5,812 nt of DNA from Acidobacteriota bacterium (GTDB taxonomy: Bacteria > Acidobacteriota > UBA6911 > RPQK01 > JADFOI01): contig JAPYTY010000146.1 of the NCBI GenBank assembly GCA_029942065.1, positions 1 through 5,812 on the forward strand. Reading direction: 5' to 3'. The notes beneath the pieces were generated by a model, which was given only the letters and a program-made list of their open reading frames with translations, was not told the origin of the DNA and ran no database searches. Within the stretch, counting starts at the first letter, position 1. Each line of letters opens with the position of its first letter. This document shows positions 5,304 to 5,812 of the stretch, piece after piece. A program made the position numbers and the translations under genes.

Positions 5304-5657
5304 ATGGATCACTACCTGGGATTCGTTTTACTGGTGCTCTTCTCGGCGGGGACCGTTGGGGCCATGATTGCGATCAGCCAATGGTTGGGACCGCGTCGGC
5401 ACAGTCGGGTCCATGACATGCCGTTTGAATGCGGGATAGAACCTACGGAGATCACCCGTGGTCGTTTTTCGATCAAGTTCTTCGTGGTCGCGCTTTTGTT
5501 TATCCTCTTTGATATTGAGTTGATTTTTCTCTTTTCCTGGGCTGTTATCTACAGGGAGCTCGGGCTGTTTGGTTTTGTCGAAATGCTCGTTTTCCTTCTG
5601 GTTGTGGTTTCCGGGTTGTTCTATTCCGTAAAGAAGGGAGTGCTGGATTGGAAATAG
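5304..5657 (+). CDS. nuoA: NADH-quinone oxidoreductase subunit A
   Basis: NuoA (ND3 homologue) is a small membrane subunit of complex I at the junction of the peripheral and membrane arms. It takes part in coupling quinone reduction to proton pumping. The 117 residues give three membrane helices (about 5-27, 57-79 and 88-108). The loop between helices 1 and 2 has the conserved MPFECGIEP with Cys43, and helix 2 has FDIELIFLF with the conserved acids Asp70 and Glu72. The end, KKGVLDWK, is typical of bacterial NuoA. The ATG is preceded by GGGGAG (5296-5301), which is close to the start. This is the first gene of the nuo operon here: lipA upstream is divergent and nuoB overlaps the end. Length and motifs are normal. 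Confidence 0.96.
   Translation: MDHYLGFVLLVLFSAGTVGAMIAISQWLGPRRHSRVHDMPFECGIEPTEITRGRFSIKFFVVALLFILFDIELIFLFSWAVIYRELGLFGFVEMLVFLLVVVSGLFYSVKKGVLDWK
5635..5640 (+). promoter_or_regulatory. Shine-Dalgarno that selects a TTG start for nuoB
   Basis: AGGGAG lies inside the last codons of nuoA, 7 nt before the TTG at 5648. No ATG or GTG lies at a suitable distance in the nuoB frame, so this site supports the TTG as the start. Confidence 0.6.
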
Positions 5658-5812
5658 ACTTCAAGGGAAGCTTTCAGTCTGGATTTTTCACCAGCAAACT
5701 GGACAGGATGGTGGGGTGGGCCCGCAAGTATTCCATTTTCCAATATCCCTTCGTGACTGCCTGCTGCGGAATGGAATACATGTCAACGGCCTGCGCTCAC
5801 TATGACGTGGAC
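5648..5812 (+). CDS. nuoB: NADH-quinone oxidoreductase subunit B, C-terminus cut by window edge
   Basis: NuoB (PSST homologue) holds cluster N2, the last iron-sulfur centre of complex I, which hands electrons to quinone. Fifty-five residues are visible. WARKYSIFQYPFVTACCGME (24-43) is the family's N-terminal core, with the tandem cysteines Cys39-Cys40 that bind N2, followed by YMSTACAHYDVD. The ACCGME form, rather than the ACCxVE of enterobacteria, is common in several non-proteobacterial groups. The likely start is TTG at 5648, which overlaps the last 10 nt of nuoA and has AGGGAG 7 nt upstream; translation is probably coupled to nuoA. The first in-frame ATG (5708) would remove residues 1-20 and lies only 18 residues before the cysteines, so it is less likely. 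The other N2 ligands lie beyond the window. Confidence 0.93.
   Translation, partial: MEIDFKGSFQSGFFTSKLDRMVGWARKYSIFQYPFVTACCGMEYMSTACAHYDVD

Noticed and set aside
5261..5375. AGGAG at 5261-5265 followed by a TTG-started short frame ahead of nuoA
   Set aside because: The frame runs out of register into nuoA and encodes nothing recognisable; the ATG at 5304 has its own GGGGAG.

Overview
The window is ordinary bacterial chromosome, moderately GC-rich, with six recognisable proteins of central metabolism, energy metabolism and transport. Four genes are complete in mid-window, and lie together with partial genes at both ends. No phage, IS, plasmid or CRISPR machinery is visible. The NuoB start (WARKYS...ACCGME) and the abundance of short degenerate intergenic repeats would suit Acidobacteriota or a similar environmental lineage, but that assignment is inference and weak.

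Layout. 1-1240 (+): the C-terminal ~412 residues of GltD, the small subunit of NADPH glutamate synthase, cut by the left window edge. 1252-2532 (+): a 12-TM major facilitator of the anion:cation symporter type, only 11 nt after gltD and probably co-transcribed. 2533-2613: a short spacer between converging genes, filled by an inverted repeat built from an AAATCCGAAATCCC-type unit. 2614-3360 (-): a HAD-superfamily hydrolase, preceded by 3390-3938 (-), a carboxymuconolactone decarboxylase/AhpD-fold protein. These two are probably one transcript. 3939-4242: 304 bases without a gene, packed with several families of short repeats and hairpins. 4243-5139 (-): lipoyl synthase LipA. 5140-5303: a divergent control region with two hairpins, one terminator-like, and an extended -10 promoter facing right. 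5304-5657 (+): NuoA. 5648-5812 (+): the first 55 residues of NuoB, beginning at a TTG inside the end of nuoA and cut by the right edge.

How the genes relate. GltD feeds electrons from NADPH to glutamate synthesis. LipA makes the lipoyl cofactor of 2-oxoacid dehydrogenases. nuoA-nuoB begin the NADH:quinone oxidoreductase (complex I) operon. The HAD and CMD proteins have no assigned substrate, and both depart from their family's textbook catalytic signatures. The genes do not form one pathway.

The most interesting material is between genes and in the active sites. A 33-bp composite element (GAAACCTG-type box plus a CTGGTC-NNN-GACCAG hairpin) occurs upstream of the CMD gene and upstream of nuoA, about 79% identical by eye and in the same orientation relative to each gene. 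A 14-bp unit recurs in two spacers in opposite orientations. The CMD protein has lost the second cysteine and the histidine of CxxCxxxH. I found no convincing evidence for a wholly new system.
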